This document shows positions 12,215 through 23,641 of a DNA stretch of 64,000 bases, piece by piece. The DNA comes from Henckelia pumila. Its lineage: Eukaryota > Streptophyta > Magnoliopsida > Lamiales > Gesneriaceae. The first letter of the stretch is position 1. Each line of letters begins with the position of its first letter. The stretch is from positions 134,121,242 through 134,185,241 of the forward strand of contig NC_133123.1 in assembly GCF_033568475.1 (NCBI RefSeq). Direction: 5' to 3'. Position numbers and translations under genes: made by a program. The notes beneath the pieces were generated by a model. That model was not told the origin of the DNA and ran no database searches. It saw nothing but the letters and a program-made list of their open reading frames with translations.

Positions 12215-14845
12215 TGTAAGGCCCAAAAATATTAAGTTATTAATTACGATATTTAAGATTTAAATTCTGAATATGAGAAAATATGAAGTTGAGCATGTAT
12301 GGAAATTAGAGATTTTAATTTCGGGTCAAAAATATTTAATTTGAGGATTTTTCGTATTTTAAGATTTTAATATCCGGAATTTTTAAATTAAAAGATTAAA
12401 AATATTTGAATTGCTATTTATGAAATTTAAGATGTGAATTTCAAGATTAGAAATATCAAGGATTTAATTTGAGTATGAAATCCGAGCAATGACCAATTTA
12501 CAAATATTAAGAAGTTCAAGGACTAAAATGTGATAAGGTCTGAAATTATTTAATTTTAATTCAAGAATATGTAAATTGAGAATATTTAGAGTTTAGACTT
12601 AAATTCTAATATTCTTAAATTATTTAGGATTGAAATTGAATTAAATCGCTTGTCCGGAGACTAGTTTGCAAATAGGTCAAAGTGCAATTTTTCCTTGCAA
12701 CTTGTGTTTTAAAAGTGTAAGAAGTTTGAAAGGCATCAGATTTTCAGCCCAAAAATCAGAAGCAACCGAGAGAGATGAGGGCAAAGCTTCCAAGCAATTT
12801 TTTACCCTTTCAAGCTTTCGTAAAAATTGATCCGCCCGGTAGAATTTTCGATTGATCGTATATTTGCGATCACAGCTCCGAGTGCTACATTTTGATGTAA
12901 GTTTTATGAATTTTTACCATGTTTTAATTTTATGCTGTTGTTAGAATTAAGATTTGATTGTATAAACGTGGTCTAGTATATACGACAATAGCATATCTAA
13001 GACGGATCGAGAAAAGCTCGTCGTTTGTACATGTTTTCGAATTTTGAAAGAATTGTGATAAATCTGAAAATTATAAGCTGCTATGTACGTGTATGTGTGG
13101 TGTAAATGGTGATGATATAATATTAAGATGATAGAAATATTGATGTTTAACCATTTGGAATTACCGACTTCGAACTGTTACGCCGCCGGTTTGCAATAGA
13201 ATCCGATATCAGCTATAGATTGAACTTAGCACTAAATATCAGATTTGAGAATGATATTAAGAATATTGTACACTTCATTTCAGTTGGGAATTGAAGTTAT
13301 CGAAATCGAATCGACGAGATCGAGCCGTTTGAACAATTAAAGTTGAATCAACACTTTGATCAACTATCAACATCGATGAGCAAGCGTGAAATGAATAGAA
13401 GTTAGATACATCATCAGATTTGATTCTAGCAAGTTTGAATATGTCAAAGCTATGATCGAAAGGTATGATTCGATATTATCCTCGCCAGGTAGAACAACTC
13501 GAGAACATGGTGGTTTTCGAGTTTTTCTAAAATCACATACTTGTTTGTTTAGATGCTCTTATGTGATTTACTTGTTATTATTGACTTGCATGATTCTTGA
13601 ATGGTGTGTTAAAGATGTTTATCAGTATTTGTATGATTTAATACATCAAGATTATGTTGCATTCATCTTGAACCCCTACCTTAAAATCATAAAGGGCAGA
13701 TTGGCCTAGATTGCGAAATGACATTTGGAGAACTATAGTTGAGTGGCATGGATTGTAGATTCGCTTCCAGAGCTAGATGGCTTACTATAGTTGCACCAAA
13801 TTCAAGGGACTTGAGATATTTGACGCCACCTCGATTGGGAGAGTCGGTGGTTAGTTAAAATTTTTATTTCCCCGGGATCCCAAGAACAAAGATTTATTCT
13901 TCTCAGACTTGATAGCCTATTCAAACATGCATTGCATTTATGCATTAGCCTAGAGATTTCTATGGTTTAGAATACGCGTTATAAATGCCAGCTTGTTATT
14001 ATATACCATTTAAGATGTGAGTGTGTTTATATGCTTGATTTCAGATTGCTAAAGATGATATGCTTCTATGATTTACATTTTCTTACATGTTTATGATTTA
14101 AGATGTTATAGCATATAGATTTCATATGCTTAAATAATGTATATGCATGTCTTTCATACTGAGAATTATATTCTCACCGGAGTTATCCGGCTATTGCTTT
14201 GTTTGTATGTGTGCATTGCAATAGGTGGGGCAAGAGCTGGTCAGAATTGACGTGAAAATCTCAAGAGAGAGATTAGCACGTGGTGACTCGGGTTTTAGCC
14301 AAAGAGTATGTTCACTAGTTGTCAAACATATTAGACACCTTGTATTATTTCATAATTTGTTTGTGTTTTAAACCATTCAAGTGATGTAATGAAACTAAGA
14401 GATTATGCTTGAACTTGAGATATATGATTATGCATGTTTCCAGATTTGAACTAGTATATTTAGAGTTGATAAAGTTGAGATATATGTTGAAATACAACAA
14501 AAAGAATAGACTTTGACAGCAACTTCATTATGCAGAATTTCTGGAAAAGAGTTGGCCGTCGATCGTGTGAACTCGACGGATCGAGCGCGGTCTGAAATTT
14601 CGCAAACAGAAACTTTGGATTTTGTTGCCCGCTCGATCGAGTGAACTCCACCGATCGAGCGAGGCAAATTATTCCGAAACAGAGCTTTGGGATTTTTACG
14701 CCCGCTCGATCGGGTGAACTCCACCGATCGAGAGAGGCAATGTTTTAAAAAAAAAATTCTGTTTCTGTAATTATTATTGAACTTGGATTAATATTGATTG
14801 AATCATTATTTCCTTAAGATGAGATTAGCATCTGAGGTCCCCACA
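12215..14845 (+). mobile_element. Solo LTR of a Tekay/Del-type gypsy element
   Basis: Starts TGTAAGGCCCAAAAATATT and ends GGTCCCCACA, flanked by a perfect 5-base duplication TAATC (12210-12214, 14846-14850). No primer site or coding sequence lies between, so it is a 2,631-bp solo LTR left by recombination. It is related to the LTR at 61792-63880: both open TGTAA.GCCCAAAA, share the stretch TTCTTAAATTATTTAGGATT and carry a GC-rich hairpin block near the 3' end. Confidence 0.88.
14555..14740. repeat. GC-rich quasi-palindromic tandem repeats inside the solo LTR
   Basis: Three units at a spacing of about 73 bases. Each pairs GCTCGATCG with CGATCGAGC around a short loop GTGAACTCCAC (first unit variant GTGAACTCGAC). 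They are much GC-richer than the LTR around them and could fold as stable hairpins in RNA or single-stranded DNA. Confidence 0.85.
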
Positions 14846-15021
14846 TAATCCGTCTCTGAGATTAGAAATGGAATATATATTTCCGTCTCAAAATCAGAGA
14901 CGAGGATTTCAACAACGTATTTTTGAGACTGAATTTTCCGTCTCAAACATTTTTCAGAGACAGAAAAAAGATCTTCAGAGACGGATTTTTCTGTCTTTGA
15001 AGCCTTGTTTTTTTTGTAGTA

Positions 15022-16500
15022 AATGATCCAAGATGTGAGCACCAAATGTAATTGTGTTGAAGTAACTTTTTCACAAATAATAAGATTAATAAGAATAAAG
15101 AGATTTTATTCATAATAAAGACAATATGAAATAAATAACTTTTATTCATAATAAAAACAATCAAACCAATTTAAAAGTTAAATTAAACCAATAGTTTTCT
15201 CAAATAAATCATATATTAAATAACCGCTAAACATGACGCTTAATCAAATCAAAACTAAAATGACCAAACTTATGATAAAACAAAATTATTTAATAATTTT
15301 GCACGCTTCCTCTTGGGCTTTGGCCCAACTTATTTTAATTACCCAGCCCATTCTCCTTGGCCCCTTATTTAAACCCCTCTCCAGCCCTACCTTGAGTGTG
15401 CGCCTCCCTCCTTCTGTGCGTTCCATTCTTTGTGTGAGATTGAGAGACCATGAGAGAGCAAAGAAGTGAGAGGGATTTGTGCGTCTCCTTCTCCTGAGCG
15501 CCTCATTCCATTCCTTCTACTTCTATGTGAGGCGGCTGCTGGGTCTTGGTTGGGATCTCCTACTGTGTGCAGGAGCTTTGTGCGTGAGGTGAGGCTGAGA
15601 GATGGAGAGGATTGAAGGGGCGAGAGAGTGAGGCGGCTGGGCTTAGTGTTGCTGCCCTCTCTCGTCCTCGTTTCTGTGTGAGCGTTCAATCCATGGGCTT
15701 CTTTGTGAGGCTGCCGATCTGTGTGAGTGAGTGGGGCAGTGTACTGGGGGATTGCTCTATTGTGTGTAGGAGCTTTGAGCGTGAGTTGGGCATGAGTTGG
15801 GTTTGGGAAGCCTTTGTGGTCTTCGCCGTGGATTGCCGATGGATTGGAGATTCGTAGCATTTGAACCTCGGAATCCCTTTGTGTTACTCACGTTTTACTG
15901 CCTCTTGTTTGTTTTCCTTTGTTTTTGGATTTGTGCAACGTAGGAACACACAAGAAATGGAGCAGCGGATCAAATGGCATGGATGGCAAATTCACAACAG
16001 TGGTGTCAGAGATGAACCAAGAGGACGACGGATCCCCAACACTTCCATCTCCAATCAAATGATCAATCCTCCCTTCCGTATCTTCAAAGAAATCATGAAC
16101 ATCAAAATGTGCTGAAAGAGATAGGTCTTTACTTAAATCTTCACCTTGATAAATAACATTAGTCTCACCATCCTTTGTATTTTCTTTTGATGCTTGATAA
16201 TAAAGATCAACTTGGTGTTTCGACGTACAACAATTATTATACCAATGTCTTTTATCTCTACATCTACAATACTCATTTTCTGAATTCATAGATTTATCAT
16301 TTAGACCACTTTTAATATTCTTCAATTGGTCATCACGACCACTTTTTGGAATTAACTTCTATTCATTTGATCATTATCATTATTATAACCACCGTGAAAG
16401 TAACGAGGTTTTCCACGCCCACGGCCATATGGATGAAAGCGTCCTCGACCGCGCCCACAGCCACGTCCATGACCACGATCGAATCTCGTCTTAGTTTGGC
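15022..16500 (-). pseudogene. Copia gag 3' fragment, unit B, interrupted
   Basis: Duplicate of 1004-1740. The minus strand from about 16500 to 16046 encodes the RG-rich tract, then CRCRDKRHWYNNC (a decayed zinc knuckle) and a tail ending HFDVHDFFED and IDHLIGDG, clearly parallel to the gag tail of the copia element at 45.7-45.9 kb (HLDVSDFF, IDHLIGGG). A 731-bp insertion (15311-16041) splits it. At about 16495 it joins sequence that in unit A lies at 2999, so unit B has lost about 1.26 kb including the zinc-finger fragment. Confidence 0.72.
15311..16041 (-). mobile_element. Solo-LTR-like insertion, 731 bp
   Basis: Defined by comparison with the uninterrupted copy at 1290-1300. It is flanked by a perfect duplication CTTCC (15306-15310, 16042-16046). 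On the minus strand it starts TGTTGGGGATCCG, a typical LTR start, but ends GCCCAAGA rather than CA. The plus strand has a CT-rich, GT-rich composition unlike its surroundings. It has no coding potential. A solo LTR with a mutated terminal base is the best reading; a small unclassified element is possible. Confidence 0.65.
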
Positions 16501-16701
16501 TCTTATAATTTGGCTCTTCCATGCACAAACATAATCTAATTGTTTTAATTTTTTTATGAAATAATTAAATAACCTGTACATTTTAAAATATATATTTCTC
16601 TCGTACTCTTTATATATATATATAAAATCAGTGGATCACCTTATCGATTGTGATGATATGTAAGAAATATATATATAATAAATAAATTATTATGATTTAC
16701 C

Positions 16702-18042
16702 TGTGAAAACCGAAACTTGGCTTCCAAGCATACACCAATATGGAAATATTCCCCTACTTGGAAGCTGCAATCTTACCATACCAAGATAATGGCTGATACA
16801 TGAAATTCAGATCAAAACTATAGCAACAAATAAATCAAGGCTGAAGTTTAGCCTCTTATTAAGTGCAAAAAATCAGCCTTCACCCTTATTATCACATTCT
16901 GCATCTGTTCACTCGTTATACTCAGAAATCACATCAGAAATCCTCCCTCAAAGGCTGCTGAAAATTTGAATCATAGCTGCTGATTTTTGAAGTGTTCTAG
17001 GCGTTTCTCTGCTACAGTTGTTACTCGGTTGAGCCACTTGGAGTCAGTAAGTTATCTACTTTCCCTGCCTAATTCCTTGAGAATTTAGTTATCATATAGG
17101 TTAATAATTCTTCCATTGTTTCTCCCTTAATTCGAAGGATAGGGTCAAGGATTTGAGGAATAAAACGCTTAAGGAATCTATCCTAGAAGGCTGCCTCGAA
17201 TTCGAAAATTCAGTAGGCTGAATTTTTGAGTTTTGCTTCCCAAGCTTCGACTGTTAGTTTGATTCAAGAACAACTCTGTAAGTGGGCTTGTTTTAAAACT
17301 ATTACGTATGCTTTAAAGTTTCGATCGTCATAATATGTTTAAACCCTTGTTATGAATTCTGATTTACATGTATGAACCTAAAACTATTTCAGACACTGCT
17401 AAGATTCACATTATGAGTGGGAAGGGAATTTCCGAGCAATGTATGTTATGGCCCTGATACGGTGGGTAACAATAACCGTTCTATGACCTCACCCCTTAGA
17501 GGGATTACATATAGGGAACTGATCAGTTAGCCACAAGTAATGAGAGGATTTGCAGTGTTATTAAATGATAATTATGTTATGAACGATTACATGCTATGAG
17601 ATGATCTGAATCTGTTATAATCATTTTATGAATATATATGTACATGATCGATCGGCCCCCACTTGCTGAGTGTTTTCCAAAACACTCATCCCCCTTAATT
17701 TTCCTCCCCAGATGTCGAAGAAGATTTAGATGGCAAAGAGCAGGACATGTTTTGGGGTTGGTAACAAGAAGACAATGATTTCTGATTTCGTTCGAATATT
17801 CTGGATTTTTTGAATTTTAGTACTTTGAATTATTTTGTGTAATGGACGCTTCCGCAAGTTTTACTAGTGTTTACTATTTACTTTTGGCTAATCTCTGTTG
17901 GGATGTAAGACAAGTTATTTTGGCCTTTATTTATGAATAAAAGACTGGTTTGGCATATACTGTATCTATGAGGCTTGTTGTTTTATTATTTTTATAAATT
18001 TGAAACAATGCCGGTGACACGTCTCGGACACGGGGCGTGACA
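16702..18042 (+). mobile_element. Solo LTR, 1,341 bp, in the unit B SPH upstream region
   Basis: Starts TGTGAAAACCGAAACTTGG and ends GGGGCGTGACA, with a perfect duplication TTACC (16697-16701, 18043-18047). The GGGGCGTGACA end is common in gypsy (Del/Tekay-like) LTRs. It has no coding sequence. It separates the distal from the proximal part of the SPH upstream region, which is continuous at 3340-3430 in unit A. Confidence 0.88.
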
Positions 18043-18047
18043 TTACC

Positions 18048-18177
18048 TATAAACAATATTAAAATCTCTTAATTTGAATGATTAGAAATGTGCATTTAAT
18101 ATTTGTTCCAAATTGCAGATATGTTTCAACCAACGCTATAAATTGAGTGATGAGAAGCTGAACGTACCAATGTAATA
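18048..18177 (+). promoter_or_regulatory. Orphaned proximal SPH promoter, unit B
   Basis: Closely matches 3430-3555, including CAACGCTATAAATTGAG (TATA box) and GAACGTACCAAT. It is now separated from its gene stub at 21092 by a 2.9-kb Helitron. Confidence 0.85.
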
Positions 18178-18947
18178 TCTATTCTATTTTATTCTATTTT
18201 ATAATAGTTGAGCCCATCATAAAAACTGTTTTTGGTGTGACAAAACACACCAAAATATGCTTCCACTTTTACCCCCATTATGCAATAACACAATCTCAAT
18301 TCCCACGTCTCTCTTGCATTTCTGGGGCGGGCGGTTTAATAACTCCAATTTCAAATTTTGAAAAACTATTTGCGTCAAACAATTCATACCACAATCTGAT
18401 GTTAGTTTTAATTTTTCATTTTCATTTCTTTATTTCAGTTTTTGTGATGGGTTTGTTTTTTACTCCAGTTAATTCTCAAATTTCTCTTATATTTGAAAAA
18501 TGGACAAGAAGATTACAACTAGAAGAAAATTCAGCACCCTCATTTGCTAGAATTGCGATACCCATGTGAATTTTCTCTTTTCTTTCAATATTTTCATGTG
18601 AAATCTTCACACTTGAGTTCTAACAGCAGTTACAAAACACATGTTAATTATATGAATTTTGGCTATATTTTTTTATTCTTTTTTCTTTTATCAAAATTGT
18701 TGCTTGAAGTTTGATGTTAACGATTGAAAGTAGGTCAATTTGCACACGAGTTGTTTGATATAATGCGTCAAACATATAGTATAACTAACAATTCTTCCTT
18801 TCTTTTTTGACAGTGTGCAGAGTCTACGTACGAGGAGACTTTGGAAAGCATTTGTTATTAACTGTGGTGTTGACAAAAGTTGCACACTTTTTTCTTAAAA
18901 AATAAACGCTCATTCTTACAGAAATTTCAAATTTTCTTCATTTTCAT

Positions 18948-19658
18948 TGATATCACATACCCGGGATGATGATACCCCGGATGGATTGGACCCGGAAAGG
19001 TGGTATTGGCCTCTCGGGACAGCGGAGCAGGTCCTAGCCCGACTATCTTTAGGAAGTGTGATGATATCACATACCCGGGATGACGATACCTCGGATGGAT
19101 TGGACCCGGAAAGATGGTGTAACTATGACATGTTAGAGAACCCGGGACTGGGGGTCAGTAACCTGGGATCTGCAAGAAAGGCTTAACCTGGTAGGTCTTA
19201 GCATCCGGACCGACACAAGAGATCGAAAGGGGCCTGGGAGCTAGAACCTCCTGGAGTTAGCCTTCGGAAATTAGGAAAGGAAAGGAATACCAGTGGGGCC
19301 CCGACCTTTCTATTTTTAGGGCCAGGAAACGACCACGTTTATTTGAAGTATGTCAGGGTCAAATCACAAATCCAATCATTACTAAACACGAGCCAAAGGA
19401 ATGGGCTCTGTCCGGAAATTATGGGGGTCTAAATCACACGTGATAACCATCTTATCATCCTAAAAGTTGTCAGTAAGACCATACCCAGTAATCATTGAGG
19501 TCTCGGGTGGGCGAGTATAAAAGCCCATTCTGGGGGGCAAAGGAGGAGAAGACTGAAAAAAAAACGGACAAGATATTCGTATATTTTGTATCTTCACTTA
19601 CCTTTTCCGCTCGGAAATTTACCCATCCCCGGGTAGTCATTTTGTGATAATCACATCA
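18948..19658 (+). mobile_element. Solo LTR, 711 bp, nested in the Helitron
   Basis: Starts TGATATCACATACCCGGG and ends TGATAATCACATCA, flanked by TTCAT on both sides (18943-18947, 19659-19663). It is a GC-rich island in AT-rich DNA, with a TATA box (TATAAAAG, 19516-19523). Its 5' part contains an imperfect tandem duplication with a 114-base period (18948 and 19062 both begin TGATATCACATACCCGGG). Confidence 0.87.
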
Positions 19659-19663
19659 TTCAT

Positions 19664-21041
19664 ATTATCTAAGACTTCTGTATGGTGTAGACAAGAAATC
19701 GAATAGAATGAAACTACAATAGAGTTATTCTCAATGTTGTTTGCAATATGCTAATCTATCCGTTTTTTTTTTTATTTGTTTTGTTTGTTCAACATATTTT
19801 ATTTCAAAAAGGGTTTTAATGTATTTTTCTTGGTGTTGGTGTCTTTAACTTTTGTCGTGTTGTTGAACTATCACTAAACACTAGATCCGGATATTTGTTT
19901 AAAAAATAAATAAGCCGTGGATTTGTAAAAGATTTTTGGTTGCACTTTAGTGAGACACAAGTTTGTAGCTTCATTGTATTCAAGAGATGCATGGTTGGGA
20001 TCAAAACAATCTGAAGAGAATCTTGCATGGAAGCCAAGCTACGGAACTTTACTCTCGAACCAGATGAACATAGGGAATTGTGGGTTTTCTCACAAGATAT
20101 TTATTGTATAAAATTTAAGGATATTCAATAAATATTTATCCATTAATTAATTATTAATTTTACATTAATTAAATCAAATAAATTACAATCTATTCATCAA
20201 ATCAAATAACGTATTAACTATTTTTTCTTATTTATTTTTAATTTACATTATATTACGTATCTATGTATTACTTATCCTATCACTCAAACTAAACGATGCC
20301 TATATTTTATAAAATCAATTTATTGTGAATAAAATTTCAATTTTATCTATGGGACAGTTTTTTTGTATTTATTTTGTCTCATATATTTTCATTTACGCTG
20401 TTATTAATTTTTGTCATTATTCTTTCCAATAATTTTAATGTTTAATTGTTTTTAGTGTTTAGCTGTATTATTTATGTAGATGTAGGACAATTAAGTTATT
20501 TTTATATTTTTTGATTTTTGATTATTTTTATTAACTCCTTGGGTGTTTTTTTGGTTATTAATTCACATGTTTGAATTTATATAAATATAAATGTGTAGTT
20601 TTGGGATAAATACATGATAAAGTTAAGTTATTTATTTATAGAATCAATTTTTTTTAAATCAGTGATTGATTGAGTCTTGACTCTTGATTAAAGATTAATA
20701 TATTACATATATAATCCTAATAATTAACAAAAACTCCACATTAGTATTTAGTAGTGGCTGGAATTAGATGGGCAAGAAAACATCACCTGCTTCTGTTTTG
20801 CACCCTCTCCCAATTTACATTAGTCTTCTTAGGCCAAAAATTCCATTCAAAGCCCTCCATTATATGCTCTTTATTTCCTCGATGAATTTCTTTTTATTTA
20901 CTCAAAATACATGTCGTATTTTTTAACAATCAATCCATATTATTGATTATGTTGAATACCTTCAACCAAAAGTTAAATAAAAAAATTTGAAATAAAAATT
21001 TATTTTATAAAACATTATGTAATACTTATATTTATTGTACA
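19664..21041. other. Helitron 3' interior, no identified gene
   Basis: Between 19800 and 20050 the minus strand has open frames with ordinary amino-acid composition, which may be a captured exon, but I recognise no family. The rest is AT-rich. Confidence 0.3.
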
Positions 21042-21091
21042 CATGCAACGCATGGCTTCCCCGATTACTAGTAATATAATAAATTATAAAG

Positions 21092-21252
21092 ATGAAAAAC
21101 ATGAATATGAATTCAGTAGTAGTAGTAGTAGTGTTCCAAATTATAATTCTGCAAGGTTTTGGTTGTGAATGCAAGAGAATGTTGGGCATATATATGATAA
21201 GTATAAAATAGTGTGTGTGGGAAACTGGCTCCCCGCCAACACGACGCCGTTG
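21092..21252 (+). pseudogene. SPH pseudogene, unit B: 5' stub
   Basis: Matches the first ~55 codons of the intact gene at 3571, with the same start MKNMNMNS, the V-rich signal peptide and the GNWLP region (GGGAAACTGGCTCCCCG). Frameshifts begin within the signal peptide, and homology ends abruptly at 21252, where a dispersed AT-rich repeat starts. No Cys-containing core remains. Confidence 0.88.
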
Positions 21253-21253
21253 G

Positions 21254-21990
21254 AATTAATGAATGGATATTTTAAAAGAGATGAAGATTGATAAACTTAC
21301 AATAAATTTCTGTAACTTAAACATTGTTTCAAAAGTAAATTTTTTAAATAAATAATTACAAAAATGATTTATAACATTACTCACTACTTTCTCCTTGTGA
21401 CTATTAGTATGAAAGGTTCAGCTTAAAACAACATTGACGTTTGCAAAGTGGTCTTGCATGGAAAAAGAAACAAGAAATATATATATGCTATGAATATCTT
21501 CAATTATTTTTAATAAAACTATTAGATTTATATTATTTTCATAATTATTCAGGTTTATAAATATATCTATGTTAATGAGTTTAATAAATGCTAGGTAATA
21601 ACTTCAAAAAAATATATAGAATAATTATGGATGATATATCAAATTAAATATGATGAAAAAAGATTATGTTGATGCAAATTCTCCAGATGAATAATCTACA
21701 AAATATACAATATCATTTATTATCAAATTTATTTTTATCATATCACGATCAAAAATTTTGAATGTTTTACATTCGAACAAATATTTTATAATTTTTTTTA
21801 TTGATTTCGTGTGTTAATAAATTTAGCGCAAATTATTTTTTCTTTCTTGAACAAAGAATTAATGTTAAATCAATTACATATAAATTTATTAATATACATG
21901 ATCAACTTTATGGCCCAAAACCAAGTTATGTTCTTTTGGAGGAGACTCCGATCCTTTAGCTGGGTGTTTGTGGACAAATGATGACCATGA
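21254..21990 (-). repeat. Dispersed AT-rich repeat, inverted copy
   Basis: The reverse complement of this stretch runs along 59.9-60.45 kb (shared blocks include TTTGTAGATTATTCAT, CATAGATATATTTA, AAAAATAATTGAAGA and CATCTTCATCTCTT-like sequence). Its edge coincides with the truncation of the unit B SPH gene, so its arrival probably caused that loss. No coding capacity is seen. Confidence 0.7.
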
Positions 21991-22689
21991 ACTTTAATTT
22001 GTATTAATTTGTTGGAGCAGTTTGGTTAGAGAGAAACGAGATGGTATTTATGGAAAAAAAGATTTGGGACAGATGATGTTGTTAATTGTTTTATCCTTAA
22101 CTAATTACGTATATCACTCTTGAGTTTTTTTTAAAAAAAATACTATACGTACAATGAGTGTTATAAATTGGATTACAAATTATATTTGAAATTATAAAAT
22201 TATTCATACCATTAATTTGGAAAAAATATTTCAAAAATGCATATAAAATAACTAAGCTTACTACTGTGGCAAGTGCTTGGAAAACTGAAAGGCACGTGGT
22301 TTAAAGGAAAATTCATGATCAAAACTAAAAAGGTTTAATGATTGAACAAAGCCTTATTTAAATTGAAGTTTTTTTTCTTCATGTATTGACGTTAGCCGTT
22401 GATATTTCTTATAAAACTAAAAGATTTTTTTATTTAAATTTTTATTTTAACTCACTTTTTTAGTACAGAAAAATGTCTAAAGAATTAGTTTAAAAAATAT
22501 ACTTCTCAACTTTAAAAATAAAATATAAAATGACTTAAAAAATTAGGATTTTTATTAAGTTTAAATTTGATTTCACTAATAATGACAGATTTGTGTGGAA
22601 CTCGAACAAAAATTTCTCAATTATTTTTCTTTATATATATCTCACATTCAAACAGAAAATTTTAAAAAAATAACGCATATACCACAATT
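21991..22689. other. AT-rich spacer, nothing recognised
   Basis: No open frame or terminal repeat could be supported. Confidence 0.5.
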
Positions 22690-23035
22690 CAAAAGAGCGA
22701 AAATAATAGTCATCGCTGAAAATTGGTAGCTCCGACAACATCACACATTGTCGTTACTTAATATACGGCCCCCAAACCTTATATCCTGGATCCGCACCTG
22801 TATACTATGGCTTCATGTCAGTTATCCAGTTGACCATGATCTTCTGGACATATACCTAGCTTAGTTCTGGTTTACTGGTCCAGCTAAGGATTTCGACAGT
22901 TCCTCATTCGCGCTTCAATGACTGGTCTTCTTTTGTCTAGCTTGAATCGTGGATGTTGCTGATATTTTTGCCGAACATGATGGCTTCTGGTGACACTTTT
23001 GTTAGATGTCACTGGTTTTTTGTCTTTACAAAACT
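22690..23035. other. GC-richer unidentified fragment
   Basis: The composition jumps to near 45% GC, and the boundary sequence CCAAACCTTATATCCTGGATCCGC looks like a DNA-transposon end. No frame is open throughout on either strand and no family is recognised. Confidence 0.35.
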
Positions 23036-23572
23036 ATCTCAACGAAGAGATCTTCCTCTCACGAGTACATAAAAGATCCTTCGTAATTTCAAAAATAAGG
23101 TGTAATTTTTTATATAATATAACATAAATGTGTAGTGTAGTATATAATTCAGAATTTTATTATAATAGAAGTAGAAGGGGAGAGAGGTAGTAATTAAGTC
23201 AAATGGAGAGGAGACTTTGAGGAAGGCATGCAAGTAAGTTGTTTATTTTTGAAGATAATGCAAGTAAGTTGTGAATGGAGAGAATATGTATTATTAATGA
23301 AGCACAATGTGTTTGCACGCAAGGAATATTGTCCTTCAGATTTGACTTTAAATCTTTAATTAATTAAATATATTGGATTTGATTGATAGATAGATAAAAC
23401 TCATTCACCATCATCATGTCATGTACTGTAATATTATAGTCACCAAAGTATATTCTTAAAGTCAAATGCAAGTGTCCATTTCACGTTTTAATGTTTTGTT
23501 TTAAAAATTGTAAAAATACAATTTTGAATTATCATTCATGTTTTGTCGAGTAGGTTAGTTACTACATCATGT

Positions 23573-23641
23573 GAAATTATGTGTTGCGGAACATGTGTAA
23601 ATAGGAGATGTGTACCTTCTAAATCACTTCTTGCTATAAAA
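23573..23641 (+). pseudogene. Plastidial dihydrolipoyl dehydrogenase exon fragment
   Basis: The frame reads EIMCCGTCVNRRCVPSKSLL. The family signature around the redox-active disulphide of plastid-type dihydrolipoyl dehydrogenase (the E3 subunit of pyruvate dehydrogenase) is GGTCVNRGCVPSKALL; both active-site Cys are present, but the first Gly of the pair and the Gly between are replaced (CG, RR). Only about 23 residues match and no flanking domain is visible, so this is a captured or retro-inserted exon remnant, not a gene. Confidence 0.7.

Larger units (their letters stand above)
4240..15021. mobile_element. CACTA-like DNA transposon, 10.8 kb, with nested LTR elements
   Basis: Left end TACTACAAGAA (4240) and right end TTGTAGTA (to 15021) form imperfect terminal inverted repeats of about 30 bases, flanked by a 3-base duplication AAT (4237-4239 and 15022-15024). 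A 3-base duplication and CACTACAAGAA-like ends are hallmarks of the CACTA (En/Spm) superfamily, although the first base here is T, not C. Subterminal arrays of GAGACGGA / TCCGTCTC repeats lie at 4259-4560, 12110-12200 and 14850-14995, also a CACTA trait. Unit A carries the uninterrupted site (ATAAATGATC, 998-1007). No transposase is visible, so it is non-autonomous. Removing a copia element (6258-11209) and a solo LTR (12215-14845) leaves about 3.2 kb. Confidence 0.75.
18178..21071 (+). mobile_element. Helitron, 2,894 bp, non-autonomous
   Basis: Starts TCTATTCTATTTTATTC and ends with the stem CATGC-AAC-GCATG (21042-21054), a short AT/C-rich spacer and CTAG (21068-21071). It is inserted between A (18177) and T (21072) with no target duplication. 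These are the defining Helitron features: 5' TC, 3' hairpin plus CTRR, and A|T insertion. The empty site is seen in unit A at about 3550 (ACCAATATAAT...AAATTATAAAG). No Rep/helicase is visible. It carries a solo LTR (18948-19658) and unidentified sequence that may be captured. Confidence 0.88.

Noticed and set aside
15387..15860. 157-codon minus-strand frame and plus-strand frames at 15.6-16.1 kb
   Set aside because: They lie wholly within a defined 731-bp LTR-like insertion and match no family I know.
18947..19186. 79-codon frame with an internal repeat
   Set aside because: It is the tandem duplication at the start of a solo LTR, not a gene.
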